Below, one piece after another: positions 42,030-51,148 of a DNA stretch of 64,000 nt. The stretch comes from Anaeroglomus sp964630775. GTDB lineage: Bacteria; Planctomycetota; Phycisphaerae; Sedimentisphaerales; Anaerohalosphaeraceae. The stretch is taken from contig CAZVYY010000019.1 of NCBI GenBank assembly GCA_964630775.1, positions 10,924-74,923 of the forward strand, given 5' to 3'. The notes beneath the pieces are model-generated. The model was not told the origin of the DNA. It saw only the letters and a list, made by a program, of their open reading frames with translations, and did not search any database. Within the stretch, counting starts at the first letter, position 1; each line of letters starts with the position of its first letter. The position numbers and the translations under genes were made by a program.

Positions 42030-42094
42030 ATCGAGGTTTTCAAGCAGTAAACATCGCTACGGAAAATCCCCTGAAACCGCTCGAAAACCTCGAT
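42030..42094 (-). other. Long-stem inverted repeat upstream of ahcY
   Basis: Two perfect 12-base arms (ATCGAGGTTTTC and its complement) at 42030-42041 and 42083-42094, extended by three more pairs after a mismatch, enclose about 40 bases. In the minus-strand transcript it falls between the Na/Pi stop (42116) and ahcY start (41968) and is followed by TTATTTTCT. It could be a long-loop terminator or a structured leader of ahcY. It does not match the known SAH riboswitch pattern by eye. Confidence 0.55.
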
Positions 42095-42115
42095 ATCAAT
42101 CCGGATCTTATTGCA

Positions 42116-43822
42116 TCATTTTTCCCCCGCCAGCACTTCAGCAATATTAAAGGCATGATCCTTGATGCGCCGGTAGGATGTCAGTATGTCGGTGAAAATA
42201 AGACTTTTCAGCGGTGATGCAATACCGTCTCCAACACGAACCAGATGTCTGCCGCGGCATTCCTTCATTGTCACGGTGATGGCAGTTCCTTTGGTCTTTG
42301 CTTCACTGAAGAATTCCGGCGGTACTTCGTCTGCATTTGCAGTTTTATTGATCAGGTCAATGTATCGGGTCGTCATATCGTGGAGCACCAGGATATCCTG
42401 TTTGCCTTCCGGCGTAATATGCAGTTGACTATCCCTGATTTTCAAACGTAATTTCAGGATTGCAGTCACATAATCACTGATGGATTCGAATTCATCGGCC
42501 ATGCGGACCTGACGGCGGCTTTCCTCGACAGCCTCATGGGAAATATTGCCCGCCATCACCTCCCCCAGAAATTCAACAATCTCTTTCTGGACCACATCCA
42601 TATCATTTTCTTTCTGGAATATAAAGTCAGCTTTTTCAGAATTAATCTGATCGGCATCCAGAATATGGCGAAGCGTATCCATCATCGTCCTGCAAATCTG
42701 CCCCATCCGGAGCACTTCTTTCCAGGACTGTTCCAGGGCAATCGACGGGGTGTCAAACAGACGCATATCCAGATACGTCAGCCGCGGGGTTTCGGGAACG
42801 GCCTTGTCTGGAACAATAAACATCAACAGCCGGGCAAGAAGACCCACAAATGGAAGGAATAACAGGGTATTGAGGATGTTAAATCCGGTATGCGTTGCAG
42901 CAATCGCCGCCTGCGTATAGGGATACGTCACGGCATTATCGACATAGACCGCTTCATCAGGCAGATGACCGTGCTGGAAGTTTTCGATAAACCAGGCAAT
43001 GCCCTGGCTATAGGGCTGAAAGATGGTCGTAATCCACAGCACGCCCAGGATGTTAAACAGCATGTGGGCATAGGCCGCACGACGGGCATTGGTCGTCGTA
43101 CCCAGTGAGGCCAGAAATGCGGTGATGGTGGTGCCGATGTTTTCACCAAGCACCAGCGCCGCGCCGGTTTTAAAGTTGATGATGCCTGAAAATGCCAGCG
43201 CCATGGTGATACCCAGCGTTGCCGAGGAGGATTGCACAATGGCGGTTAAAGCAGCCCCCACCAGAACACACTTCATCACCCCCAAATAATTGACGGGTTC
43301 AAAACGATGAAACCATTCCACAAATTGCGGCATATCCTTGACCGGAGAAAAACCGTTTTTCATCAGCTCCAGGCCGAAAAACACCATCCCCAGGCCCAGG
43401 AAAAACATCGCGGTAAAACGAATACGGTCACGGCGTGAAAACAAATAAAACAGAGCTGCAACACCCAGCAAAGGAAGCCCATACTTATCAATTTTAACCG
43501 TCAGTATCCAGCCGGTGATGGTGGTGCCGATGTTGGCGCCGAAAATAACACCAATCGCCTGCTTGAGCGTCATAATCCCGGCATTGACCATCCCGACAAC
43601 CATCACAGTGGTCACGGAACTGGACTGAATGACACTGGTAACCGCGGTTCCCACACCGCATGCCAGAAAGCGATTATTGGTCACGGCCCCAATCAGTTTT
43701 CGCAGACGCTCGCCGGCAACCGCCTGCATCCCCTCGGACATGAATTTCATGCCCAGCAGAAAAACACCCAACCCCCCGATCACAACAAATAAAATCTCAA
43801 ATAGTTTTTGAATATCCATCAT
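42116..43822 (-). CDS. Na/Pi cotransporter family protein with PhoU-like domain (second of pair)
   Basis: This 568-residue protein has two inverted-repeat membrane units, each with the QSSS motif (VIQSSSVTTVM and IVQSSSATLGI), characteristic of NptA/YjbB-type sodium-phosphate transporters. The C-terminal 200 residues form a PhoU-like helical domain. It starts 33 bases after its paralogue and is very similar to it over the whole length, including GANIGTT and GLGMVFFGLELM. A second ATG at 43819 fits the ribosome site (TGAGGA) about equally well. It would carry phosphate with Na+ across the cytoplasmic membrane. Confidence 0.9.
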   Translation of the reverse strand: MMDIQKLFEILFVVIGGLGVFLLGMKFMSEGMQAVAGERLRKLIGAVTNNRFLACGVGTAVTSVIQSSSVTTVMVVGMVNAGIMTLKQAIGVIFGANIGTTITGWILTVKIDKYGLPLLGVAALFYLFSRRDRIRFTAMFFLGLGMVFFGLELMKNGFSPVKDMPQFVEWFHRFEPVNYLGVMKCVLVGAALTAIVQSSSATLGITMALAFSGIINFKTGAALVLGENIGTTITAFLASLGTTTNARRAAYAHMLFNILGVLWITTIFQPYSQGIAWFIENFQHGHLPDEAVYVDNAVTYPYTQAAIAATHTGFNILNTLLFLPFVGLLARLLMFIVPDKAVPETPRLTYLDMRLFDTPSIALEQSWKEVLRMGQICRTMMDTLRHILDADQINSEKADFIFQKENDMDVVQKEIVEFLGEVMAGNISHEAVEESRRQVRMADEFESISDYVTAILKLRLKIRDSQLHITPEGKQDILVLHDMTTRYIDLINKTANADEVPPEFFSEAKTKGTAITVTMKECRGRHLVRVGDGIASPLKSLIFTDILTSYRRIKDHAFNIAEVLAGEK

Positions 43823-43855
43823 TCCTCAATATTGTTTATGGGTTGACAAAAACAG

Positions 43856-45568
43856 TTATTTTTCTCCTGCAAGTACTTCCGCAATATTGTATACATGGTC
43901 TTTGATGCGTCGATATGCCGTCAGCATATCGGTATAAATCAGGCTGTTCAACGGCGTCGCCTTGCCGTCGCCCAGGCGAGCCAGATGGCGGTTGCGGCAT
44001 TCCTTCATGAAACTGGTGATGCTGTTGCCGCGGGTCTGAGCTTCACTGAGAAAATCGGCATCACCTCTGCCGACCGACCCGACAGTATTAATCAAATCAA
44101 TAAATTGCACTGCGATATCATGCAATTCCAGAACTTCCTGTTTGGCCTCCTGCGACAAATGCTGATTGCTGTCGCGCATCTTCAGACGAAGCTTCAGAAT
44201 GGTGGTGATATAATCACTGATGGATTCATATTCATCGGCCATACGAATCTGGCGGCGTCCTTCATCTACCATCTCATGGGACACATTCCCGATCATCACG
44301 TGTCCCAGAAACTCGACAATTTCTTTCTGCATGACATCCAGGTCATTTTCCATCTGGAAGATTTCGTCTAACCGTTTGCGATCTGCATGAGCATCCTGCA
44401 GGACATCACGCAGAGTATCCATGGCTTTGCGGCAAACGGCTGCCATACGCTGGATTTCCTTGCGAGATTGCTCCAGATCGATTGCACCGGTATCGAAAAT
44501 ACGGACATCCAGATGGGTCAATCGGGGAGTATCAGGGACTTTCCTGTCGGGTACCAGCCACATCAAAAACTTTGAATAGGGACCAACCCAGGGCAGGAAA
44601 AACAGGACATTGACAATATTAAACCAGGAATGACTGACGGCAATCGCTTTCTGAGAATAGGGATAAGACACGGTGTTGTCGGCATAGACCGGTGTGTCCG
44701 GCAGCTCACAGCCCAGTACCCGTGTCAAAAACCACAATACAAATTGAATATAGAACGGAAACAGCGGCGTCAGCCAGACCACCCCAAGGGTGTTAAACAG
44801 CATGTGAGCATAGGCTGACCGCTTGGCATTGGTCGTCGTCCCCAGCGATGCGAAAAAGGCCGTAATCGTTGTCCCGATGTTTTCGCCCAGAACCAGCCCG
44901 GCGGCGGTATAGAAATTAATCAATCCCGTACCCGCCAGCGCCATGGTAATGCCAACGGTCGCCGAGGAGGACTGAACAACAGCCGTCACAATCGCTCCGG
45001 TCAGAATACATTTGATAATGCCCGGATAGTCGTACAGGCCTGATGCACTGAAACGATGGAACAACGCCTCAAATTCCGGCATCTTTTTCAGGGGGGAAAG
45101 ACCTTTGGACATCAAATCCAGGCCGAAAAATACCATGCCCAGGCCAACAATAATCATGGCAGTGAAACGAACTTTGTCATTTTTTGAAAACAGGAAAAAA
45201 AAGACCGCAATCCCCAGCAGCGGCAGTCCATACTGCGTCAGGCTGTAGGCCATAATCCATGCCGTTACTGTCGTCCCGATATTGGCGCCGAAAATAACGG
45301 GGATGGCCTGCTTCAATGTCATCAGCCCGGCATTGACCATACTGACAACCATAACCGTTGTTACAGAACTGGATTGAATAATTCCAGTCACTGTCGTTCC
45401 GACAGCAGTACCCATCAGACGATTGCCGGTCACCGCACCAATCATGCGCCTGAGCCGTTCGCCGGCCACGGCCTGCAGACCATCGGACATATTTTTCATG
45501 CCGTATAAAAATATGCCAAGCCCCCCGATAACACAGGAGAACATCTGAAGCCACTGCTCAAAGTTCAT
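43856..45568 (-). CDS. Na/Pi cotransporter family protein with PhoU-like domain (first of pair)
   Basis: This 570-residue paralogue of the downstream gene has the same organisation: QSSS motifs in IIQSSSVTTVM and VVQSSSATVGI, two GANIGTT/GENIGTT loops and a C-terminal PhoU-like domain. The two copies are arranged head to tail 33 bases apart, which points to tandem duplication. No phosphate regulator (PhoR/PhoB) is adjacent. Divergence is greatest in the extracytoplasmic loop near ELPDTPVYADN, where the two may differ in affinity. Confidence 0.9.
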   Translation of the reverse strand: MNFEQWLQMFSCVIGGLGIFLYGMKNMSDGLQAVAGERLRRMIGAVTGNRLMGTAVGTTVTGIIQSSSVTTVMVVSMVNAGLMTLKQAIPVIFGANIGTTVTAWIMAYSLTQYGLPLLGIAVFFFLFSKNDKVRFTAMIIVGLGMVFFGLDLMSKGLSPLKKMPEFEALFHRFSASGLYDYPGIIKCILTGAIVTAVVQSSSATVGITMALAGTGLINFYTAAGLVLGENIGTTITAFFASLGTTTNAKRSAYAHMLFNTLGVVWLTPLFPFYIQFVLWFLTRVLGCELPDTPVYADNTVSYPYSQKAIAVSHSWFNIVNVLFFLPWVGPYSKFLMWLVPDRKVPDTPRLTHLDVRIFDTGAIDLEQSRKEIQRMAAVCRKAMDTLRDVLQDAHADRKRLDEIFQMENDLDVMQKEIVEFLGHVMIGNVSHEMVDEGRRQIRMADEYESISDYITTILKLRLKMRDSNQHLSQEAKQEVLELHDIAVQFIDLINTVGSVGRGDADFLSEAQTRGNSITSFMKECRNRHLARLGDGKATPLNSLIYTDMLTAYRRIKDHVYNIAEVLAGEK

Positions 45569-45807
45569 CTACGTAATCCTCGATTTTATTCTCGACACTG
45601 TTTTATGATTATATTATCCCTGTTATAAGACGATGTTAGAAAACAGGACGCGATTCAAGTCATACAAATATAGAATAAGAAGTAAGAAAACCACTTTCTG
45701 ACGACGCCCCAGAGTATCCAATTAAGCCGGGATTGTACGCGATAAGCCAGATTTGAGCAAAACTTTTTTACAAATTTTTAATCGTTTGGTAATATTTTTT
45801 TAACAAA

Positions 45808-45841
45808 AAAGGCTAAAGAACTGTGCTATTCTTTAGCCTTT
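45808..45841 (-). terminator. Terminator of the aminotransferase gene
   Basis: A perfect 13 bp stem with an 8-base loop (CTGTGCTA on the plus strand) is followed on the minus strand by six T. It lies 24 bases after the aminotransferase stop. The rest of the 296-base gap to the Na/Pi gene holds no other element I can support. Confidence 0.88.
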
Positions 45842-45864
45842 CATTCACGTCAAATTGGGTAACT

Positions 45865-46986
45865 TTACCCCTGACTCAGCCGATTCAGGATGTCAATACC
45901 CTGCTCGATCTTGGCATCTGTGGTTGCATAGCTGATACGGAAATGCGTATCCCGCTCGCTGAACACATTGCCGGGGATAACCAGGACATTATTTTCAATC
46001 GCTTTCTGGACAAAGACCGTCGCATTGGGATATTTCGGCGGCACTTTGACAAACAGATAGAATGCCCCGCCGGACTTGACAACCTCATATCCCTTGCTCA
46101 AGCCCTCAATCATCCGATCCCGCTTTTTGCGGTAGGCATTGACATACTCTGTCATATCCACGCTCATCGCCTCAACCGAAGCCACCTGGAACGGTGTAGG
46201 CGCACAGACAAAGGTGTATTGCTGAATCTGGATCATCTTGTCCATCAGCGGCTTGAGGACTTCGGTGGCTGCGGCATACCCCATACGCCAGCCGGTCATC
46301 GCATACGTTTTGCTGTAGCCCTTCAAAACCAGCGTGCCGTCATAATACCTGGCAACGCTGTCACAGGGACCATCGTAGCAGAAATCCTCATAAATCTCAT
46401 CACTGAGCACCAGGATGCCGTGCTTGCGTGCAATTTCAGCCACGGCCTGGACTTCCGCCCTGGTATAGACAACGCCGGACGGATTCGCCGGGGAGTTCAG
46501 TATCAGCAGTTTGGTTTTGGGCGTAATCGCCTTTTCAATCTTCTCGACCGGCAGGCGGAAATCCGGGTAGGTATCGATAAACACGCATTTACCGCCCAGC
46601 ATATTGACCAGATGCTTATACATCACAAAATACGGATCGGGAACAATCACTTCATCCCCGGGATTGATGGTTGCCATAAAAGCCAACTGGAGGCCGCCGC
46701 TGACACCGCTGGTGACAAAACACTGCGGATTCTGCCAGCCGTAGCCGGCTGCCACTTTTGCTTTGATGGCATCAATCAGTTTTTGTTCGCCGGCAGTCTG
46801 CGAATACCGGTTGAAACCCGCCTCGATAGCACGAATGGCGGCTCTTTTGATCGTCTCCGGCACATCAAAATCAGGCTGACCGATGGAAAAATTCACCGGG
46901 TCTTTTAACTGAGCTGCCAGGGCGAAAACCTTGCGGATTCCGCTGGCATCGATCACTTGGGTACGGTCGGCAAGAAATGGACGCAT
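45865..46986 (-). CDS. Aspartate-type PLP aminotransferase, class I
   Basis: This 373-residue enzyme is a fold-type I transaminase. NFSIGQPDFDVPETI at the N-terminus, the PLP-contacting SGVSGGLQLAF, NSPANPSGVV, SDEIYEDF and the PLP lysine in KGYSKTYAMTGWRMGYA are all present, followed by the carboxylate-binding Arg in HFRISYA. It is slightly shorter than AspC. The exact amino acid substrate is not determined. The gene follows the small basic protein with a terminator between them, so it has its own transcript or depends on read-through. Confidence 0.92.
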   Translation of the reverse strand: MRPFLADRTQVIDASGIRKVFALAAQLKDPVNFSIGQPDFDVPETIKRAAIRAIEAGFNRYSQTAGEQKLIDAIKAKVAAGYGWQNPQCFVTSGVSGGLQLAFMATINPGDEVIVPDPYFVMYKHLVNMLGGKCVFIDTYPDFRLPVEKIEKAITPKTKLLILNSPANPSGVVYTRAEVQAVAEIARKHGILVLSDEIYEDFCYDGPCDSVARYYDGTLVLKGYSKTYAMTGWRMGYAAATEVLKPLMDKMIQIQQYTFVCAPTPFQVASVEAMSVDMTEYVNAYRKKRDRMIEGLSKGYEVVKSGGAFYLFVKVPPKYPNATVFVQKAIENNVLVIPGNVFSERDTHFRISYATTDAKIEQGIDILNRLSQG

Positions 46987-47030
46987 GGCTAATCCCTTTA
47001 TTTTATTCTGTTACCTGCAGCATAGGCGCA

Positions 47031-47074
47031 TAAAAAACCATCCGGAAATGCAGTATAACTCTGTTCCGGATGGT
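47031..47074 (-). terminator. Terminator of the small basic protein gene
   Basis: An 11 bp perfect stem (ACCATCCGGAA / TTCCGGATGGT) with a 16-base loop is followed by six T on the minus strand. Confidence 0.85.
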
Positions 47075-47105
47075 CTGTTCATCGAATTTCATCGGACTCC
47101 GGAAA

Positions 47106-47363
47106 TTATTTCTTCGCGGCAGCACCAGCGGCCGGAGCGGCTGCGGCAGGGGCGGCACCCGGAGCGGCTGCGGCTGTTTCTTCTTTGGCAGCTTTCTTGC
47201 CGGTACCAGCCTTGCGATGAGCAACCTTGGGCAGGCCCATAACCGACTTTTCATCTTCCCAGCGATCTTCCTGCTTGAGCACCTCAATCCGCTCGCCGCG
47301 GCTGAGAACATTGCGATGCCTGGACAACGCGCCTTTAACTTTTAAAGAACGATCAATGGACAT
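47106..47363 (-). CDS. Small basic protein of the PVC group
   Basis: This 85-residue protein begins MSIDRSLKVKGALSRHRNVL and contains RGERIEVL and a SVMGLPKVAHRK motif, the pattern of the small basic proteins conserved in Chlamydiae, Verrucomicrobia and Planctomycetes. The last 30 residues are a low-complexity Ala-, Pro- and Lys-rich tail. Family members have been suspected of association with the ribosome, and the protein's high basicity fits RNA binding, but no function is established. It starts 18 bases after the SPOR-like gene and ends in a strong terminator. Confidence 0.8.
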   Translation of the reverse strand: MSIDRSLKVKGALSRHRNVLSRGERIEVLKQEDRWEDEKSVMGLPKVAHRKAGTGKKAAKEETAAAAPGAAPAAAAPAAGAAAKK

Positions 47364-47381
47364 TCTGAATTCTCCTGATAC

Positions 47382-48320
47382 TTATTTAATTTTCATACCG
47401 TATGCATCTTGAAACGGGGTCGAGCCAAATCGCTCATACCCGTCGGGCGCCTTATATTTGGCCCCGATTCGTTTTATCGTCTGCTTCATCTGATAACCGT
47501 CAGTTCCCGATTTTTCGGGGTTTTCAAAACGGTTCTTTGTGACCAGCAGGAAATAACTGCCGCGCTGAATCACCTCGGTTTCGATCCCGTTCTGCTTAAA
47601 ATAAACCTGCACGGGAACCAAATCATTCTGTTTTGTATAGGCAACAATCACAATTACATTGTCACCTGTTGAAGTCGCCTTTACCGGCTCCGGTTTCTTG
47701 TCCGCCGTCGGCTTTTGGAACTCATTCTGAATCGCCGTCGGTATTTCCGGCTTCACAGGTGTTTGTGCCTTATCCGGGGCTGGCTGCACGGGAATCTCTC
47801 GCTGTTTTACCTCTGGTTTTGGCACAACCGGCTCACTGGATTTAGACACCATCTGGGTATCCAGATCCGTCACGTCCACATTCAACACTTCTTTTTGACC
47901 TTCAGGCGTTTTACCGGAGACAACCGGCTCACCTTGTTGGCTGCGGCCAATCTTTCCAGCAATCGTGATAATCATCAACACAACGATAACTGCCCCGACG
48001 CCTATTCCAATCCATTTAAGCAGCACCTTATCATTCAGCACTTCTCTGACCAATTCCATGGCCCGAGAAGCCTGCTTGGGCTGTTTTAAAACCCTTCCTT
48101 TTAACGTAACTGCCGGTCTTGCAACAGGTTTCGTCAAAGGCTTCGGCTGAGCCGGAATCTGTTTGCCTTGCGTTGGAGACGGCTTCAACTGAATTCGCGG
48201 TTCCGTCCTGGGCTGCTGCTGAGGCACAGGCTGAGCCTGCGGCGTTTGATTAAGACCCGCGGCCTCTTTTTTTCGCCGTATCGCCTCATATAATGGAATT
48301 CGATTCATTTCGCGAACCAT
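47382..48320 (-). CDS. Membrane-anchored SPOR-like protein with Pro-rich linkers
   Basis: This 312-residue protein has a Gln- and Pro-rich cytoplasmic N-terminus (residues 1-100), one membrane helix (about 104-124), a Pro- and Val-rich extracytoplasmic linker and a C-terminal domain of about 90 residues. That last part (VIVIVAYTKQNDLVPVQVYFKQNGIETEVIQRGSYFLLV) has the strand-helix-strand pattern of SPOR domains, which bind peptidoglycan stripped of peptides. The call as SPOR is by pattern only. It is the first gene of a two-gene unit with the small basic protein. Confidence 0.72.
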   Translation of the reverse strand: MVREMNRIPLYEAIRRKKEAAGLNQTPQAQPVPQQQPRTEPRIQLKPSPTQGKQIPAQPKPLTKPVARPAVTLKGRVLKQPKQASRAMELVREVLNDKVLLKWIGIGVGAVIVVLMIITIAGKIGRSQQGEPVVSGKTPEGQKEVLNVDVTDLDTQMVSKSSEPVVPKPEVKQREIPVQPAPDKAQTPVKPEIPTAIQNEFQKPTADKKPEPVKATSTGDNVIVIVAYTKQNDLVPVQVYFKQNGIETEVIQRGSYFLLVTKNRFENPEKSGTDGYQMKQTIKRIGAKYKAPDGYERFGSTPFQDAYGMKIK

Positions 48321-48641
48321 AGGATCTCAATTTTAGCCATTAGCAATCCATTTTGTACAGTCTTTCAGGCCTTCCGAGAATCCCTGTACATCCGCCATCC
48401 GGTTTATTCAAATCCCTTGAATTTTCTTCCTCCGGGATTGAATCAGGGCCGAATAGTTCGGTTTACACACAATATAAACCGGTGATATTATCCTAATTTT
48501 ATGTAAATTTCAACCCCAAAAACTCTTCTTCGTCTTATTTTTCCTCACAAATTGTCTCTTGACTTTAATCGGAATTTCGGATAATTAAAAGCCCTTTATT
48601 AATTTTCTTTACTCAATACCTATAGTCTGGTATAGATTTTT
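48321..48641. other. AT-rich divergent region before the rpmF leader
   Basis: This stretch separates the SPOR-like gene from the structured leader. A TTGACT at 48559 with GATAAT 15 bases downstream may be part of a promoter for the rpmF operon but the spacing is short. No gene or other element was recognised. Confidence 0.4.
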
Positions 48642-48898
48642 ATACGGATACACAACCGTCGACGAGGATTGCGTATCCGTATCAAGACAAGATAGACGGT
48701 GTATTATACCCAACGGGTATGATTATTCCGCGACGGCCACAGGCACGTTTTGTGCCGCGCATAGTCACGGGGTCACGTTACCCTACGCAGCCGCGGGGAT
48801 AAAGCTGTTGCTGGAAGCTGGCGGCTAAAAGCTTTGCAGCCGCGCCGAAACGGAAAATTTCAAGTTAGGATCAGTATAAAACGTTGTTTCAGGAGTTA
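48642..48898 (+). other. Structured leader before rpmF
   Basis: This 257-base segment contains a series of hairpins: 10 bp arms at 48642-48651 and 48673-48682, ATACCC/GGGTAT at 48706-48720, GGCAC/GTGCC near 48752-48766, GGGT/ACCC near 48778-48791 and GCGGCT/AGCCGC near 48825-48848. It is GC-richer than the upstream DNA and does not code. A regulatory leader for the ribosomal protein and lipid genes, or an independent small RNA, is plausible. It does not resemble SRP RNA, tmRNA or a riboswitch I know. Confidence 0.5.
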
Positions 48899-48900
48899 AA

Positions 48901-49089
48901 ATGCTACCAACAAAAAAGAAAAGTCATTCGACAATTCGCTCTCGCCGGGCACACAAGGCGCTCAAGCCAGTGAATTATTCACTGTGCAAGAAATGCGGTG
49001 CGGCCAAACTGCCTCATGCCGCCTGCGGTAAATGCGGGTATGTCAACTCAGATATCACGCTCAAACTCGGCCAGGAGGCTGAAGAGTAA
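48901..49089 (+). CDS. rpmF: Ribosomal protein L32
   Basis: This 62-residue protein is the Zn-ribbon form of bL32: basic KKKSHSTIRSRRAHKAL N-terminus, then CKKCG...ACGKCGY with two CxxC pairs for zinc. AGGAG lies 6 bases before the ATG. It opens the classic rpmF-plsX-fab operon, which couples ribosome and membrane-lipid synthesis. The usual upstream neighbour (yceD, DUF177) is missing. Confidence 0.95.
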   Translation: MLPTKKKSHSTIRSRRAHKALKPVNYSLCKKCGAAKLPHAACGKCGYVNSDITLKLGQEAEE

Positions 49090-49092
49090 GCT

Positions 49093-50106
49093 ATGCGGAT
49101 TGCCATCGACGCGATGGGCGGGGATTACGCCCCCGGCGAAATCATTGCCGGCGCGCTGGAAGCAAAGGATTTGCTCGGCTCCGAGGACGAACTGGTTTTA
49201 GTTGGGGACGAGGACGCAATACGTTCCCAATTGAAGGCCATGAAGGCATCCCCGGATACGTTCCGCATTTTCCACGCCCCGGAAGTCATCGGCATGGATG
49301 AATCTCCTGTCGATGCGCTGCGTAAAAAACCCAAAAGCTCAATTGCCATTATGGCGCGTATCGCCTCCCACAAACAGGTGGATGCCGTACTGTCCGCGGG
49401 GAATACCGGTGCCTGCGTGGCAGCCAGTCAGTTGCGAATGCGCACGCTGGAAGGCGTCGTTCGCCCGGGGATCGCGGTTGTGCTGCCTACGTATAACGGC
49501 CCGATTACTATTTGTGATGTCGGGGCCAACATTGCATGCAAGCCTATCCACTTATATCAGTATGCCGTCATGGCCGGTTCCTATTCTCACTTGATGCTGG
49601 GCATTCAGAATCCCCGCGTCGGCATTATGAACATCGGCGAAGAAGAAGCCAAGGGGACGGACTTAATCAAAAAGACACGGGCGCTGCTGAAATCCGATCC
49701 CAATGTCAACTTTGTCGGCAATGTCGAAGGCCGCGATTTATTTGAAGGCAAATGCGATGTAGTCATCTGCGAGGGATTCGTGGGCAACGTGGTCCTGAAA
49801 CTGACCGAAGGTGCCGTGGGAATGCTCTTTCAGGTCATTCGTGAAGAACTGATGCAGCGCAATAAGCTGCTGGCCCTGTGGTTTAAAACGGTGGTCAAAA
49901 AGATTTATAAAAAATACGATTATCATGAATACGGTGGAGCATTGCTGCTGGGCGTCAATGGAACTTCCATTATCTGCCACGGTTCCAGCAAGGCCCGTAC
50001 TATTAAAAACGCCATCCTGTCCTGTAAACGATTTTCAGAGAAAAAGATAAACGAGCATATTGTGCAGGCTCTGGCTAAATCAGCGGTAAAATCAAATGGT
50101 GAATAA
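49093..50106 (+). CDS. plsX: Phosphate acyltransferase PlsX
   Basis: This 337-residue enzyme makes acyl-phosphate from acyl-ACP for phosphatidic acid synthesis. The N-terminal IAIDAMGGDYAPGEI and VDAVLSAGNTGA, then IMNIGEEEAKGTDL and GGALLLGVNG are typical of the family. It begins 3 bases after rpmF and overlaps fabH by 11 bases, so it is tightly coupled in the operon. Confidence 0.95.
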   Translation: MRIAIDAMGGDYAPGEIIAGALEAKDLLGSEDELVLVGDEDAIRSQLKAMKASPDTFRIFHAPEVIGMDESPVDALRKKPKSSIAIMARIASHKQVDAVLSAGNTGACVAASQLRMRTLEGVVRPGIAVVLPTYNGPITICDVGANIACKPIHLYQYAVMAGSYSHLMLGIQNPRVGIMNIGEEEAKGTDLIKKTRALLKSDPNVNFVGNVEGRDLFEGKCDVVICEGFVGNVVLKLTEGAVGMLFQVIREELMQRNKLLALWFKTVVKKIYKKYDYHEYGGALLLGVNGTSIICHGSSKARTIKNAILSCKRFSEKKINEHIVQALAKSAVKSNGE

Positions 50107-51115
50107 TCCAACTGTACAATCCACAAAGCCGACCTGCGCGGTGATTGCCGGGACAGGCTCTTTTATGCCGGAAAAGGTACTGACCAACGACGATTTCGCC
50201 AGAATGGTGGAAACCAATGACGAGTGGATTACCACGCGCACCGGCATCAAGCAGCGTCGGATTGCCTCCGAGGAACAAACCACGGCGGTGCTGGCTTCTG
50301 AAGCGGCACGCCGGGCTCTTGCCGATGCAGGCATGAAGCCCGAGGAACTGGACTTGATTATCGTGGCAACGATTACACCGGAAATGGTGTTTCCTTCAAC
50401 AGCCTGCTTTGTGCAAAACGCAATTGGTGCATCCAACGCATGGGCGTTTGATTTATCAGCGGCCTGCAGCGGATTTGTTTATGGTCTTTCGATAGCCCAG
50501 CAGTTTATTGGTGCAGGCCGTTACCGCACCGCTATGGTCATCGGTGCCGAAACGCTCAGCCGCATCACCGATTATACGGACCGCGGAAGCTGCATCCTGT
50601 TTGGCGATGGGGCCGGGGCGGTTATCCTGAAAGCGGACAACAACGGCGCCTCGATGGGGGTGATGTACAGCACCGCATTCTCAGACGGCGGCGGATGGAC
50701 TTCGCTGCACTGCAAAGCGTTTGGATCCCGCTATCCGGTCGGCAAACCTCTGCCTGACCCCAAGATGGTCTATATGACCATCAACGGCAAAGAAGTGTAC
50801 CATACGGCAGTTCGCCGTATTGTGGAACTGGTTAACGAATGTCTTGAAAAATGCGACCTGGACGTCAAGGACATCGCATTATTCATTCCCCACCAGATGA
50901 ATGCCCGGATTATTGAATCGGTCGGCAAACGACTGAATTTCAGTGACGACCAGATTTTCATTAACATTGATAAATTCGGCAACACCTCAGCCGCCTCCAT
51001 TCCGATTGCGTTAAATGAAGCAAGACAGACCGGACGCCTGAAAAAGAATGATATTGTCCTGCTGGTCGCCTTTGGCGGCGGATTAACCTGGGGCGCCAAC
51101 GTAATTCAGTTATAA
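50096..51115 (+). CDS. fabH: Beta-ketoacyl-ACP synthase III
   Basis: This 339-residue enzyme condenses acetyl-CoA with malonyl-ACP to start fatty acid elongation. The catalytic Cys in DLSAACSGFVYGL, His in FIPHQMNARI and Asn in DKFGNTSAAS are present. WITTRTGIKQRR marks the FabH subgroup. The ATG overlaps plsX by 11 bases. Confidence 0.95.
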   Translation: MVNNPTVQSTKPTCAVIAGTGSFMPEKVLTNDDFARMVETNDEWITTRTGIKQRRIASEEQTTAVLASEAARRALADAGMKPEELDLIIVATITPEMVFPSTACFVQNAIGASNAWAFDLSAACSGFVYGLSIAQQFIGAGRYRTAMVIGAETLSRITDYTDRGSCILFGDGAGAVILKADNNGASMGVMYSTAFSDGGGWTSLHCKAFGSRYPVGKPLPDPKMVYMTINGKEVYHTAVRRIVELVNECLEKCDLDVKDIALFIPHQMNARIIESVGKRLNFSDDQIFINIDKFGNTSAASIPIALNEARQTGRLKKNDIVLLVAFGGGLTWGANVIQL

Positions 51116-51148
51116 GAACTGCCCAAACGTATCACAAGGATTTATGGG

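Noticed and set aside
41969..42115. SAH riboswitch before ahcY
   Set aside because: The conserved core of the known SAH riboswitch was not found; only a long inverted repeat is present.
45823..46908. 361-codon open frame opposite the aminotransferase
   Set aside because: It is the antisense of a clear PLP aminotransferase, shows no recognisable domain, and its composition follows from the codon usage of the true gene.
48642..48898. SRP RNA, tmRNA or 6S RNA in the rpmF leader
   Set aside because: None of the conserved loops or terminal sequences of those RNAs could be located.
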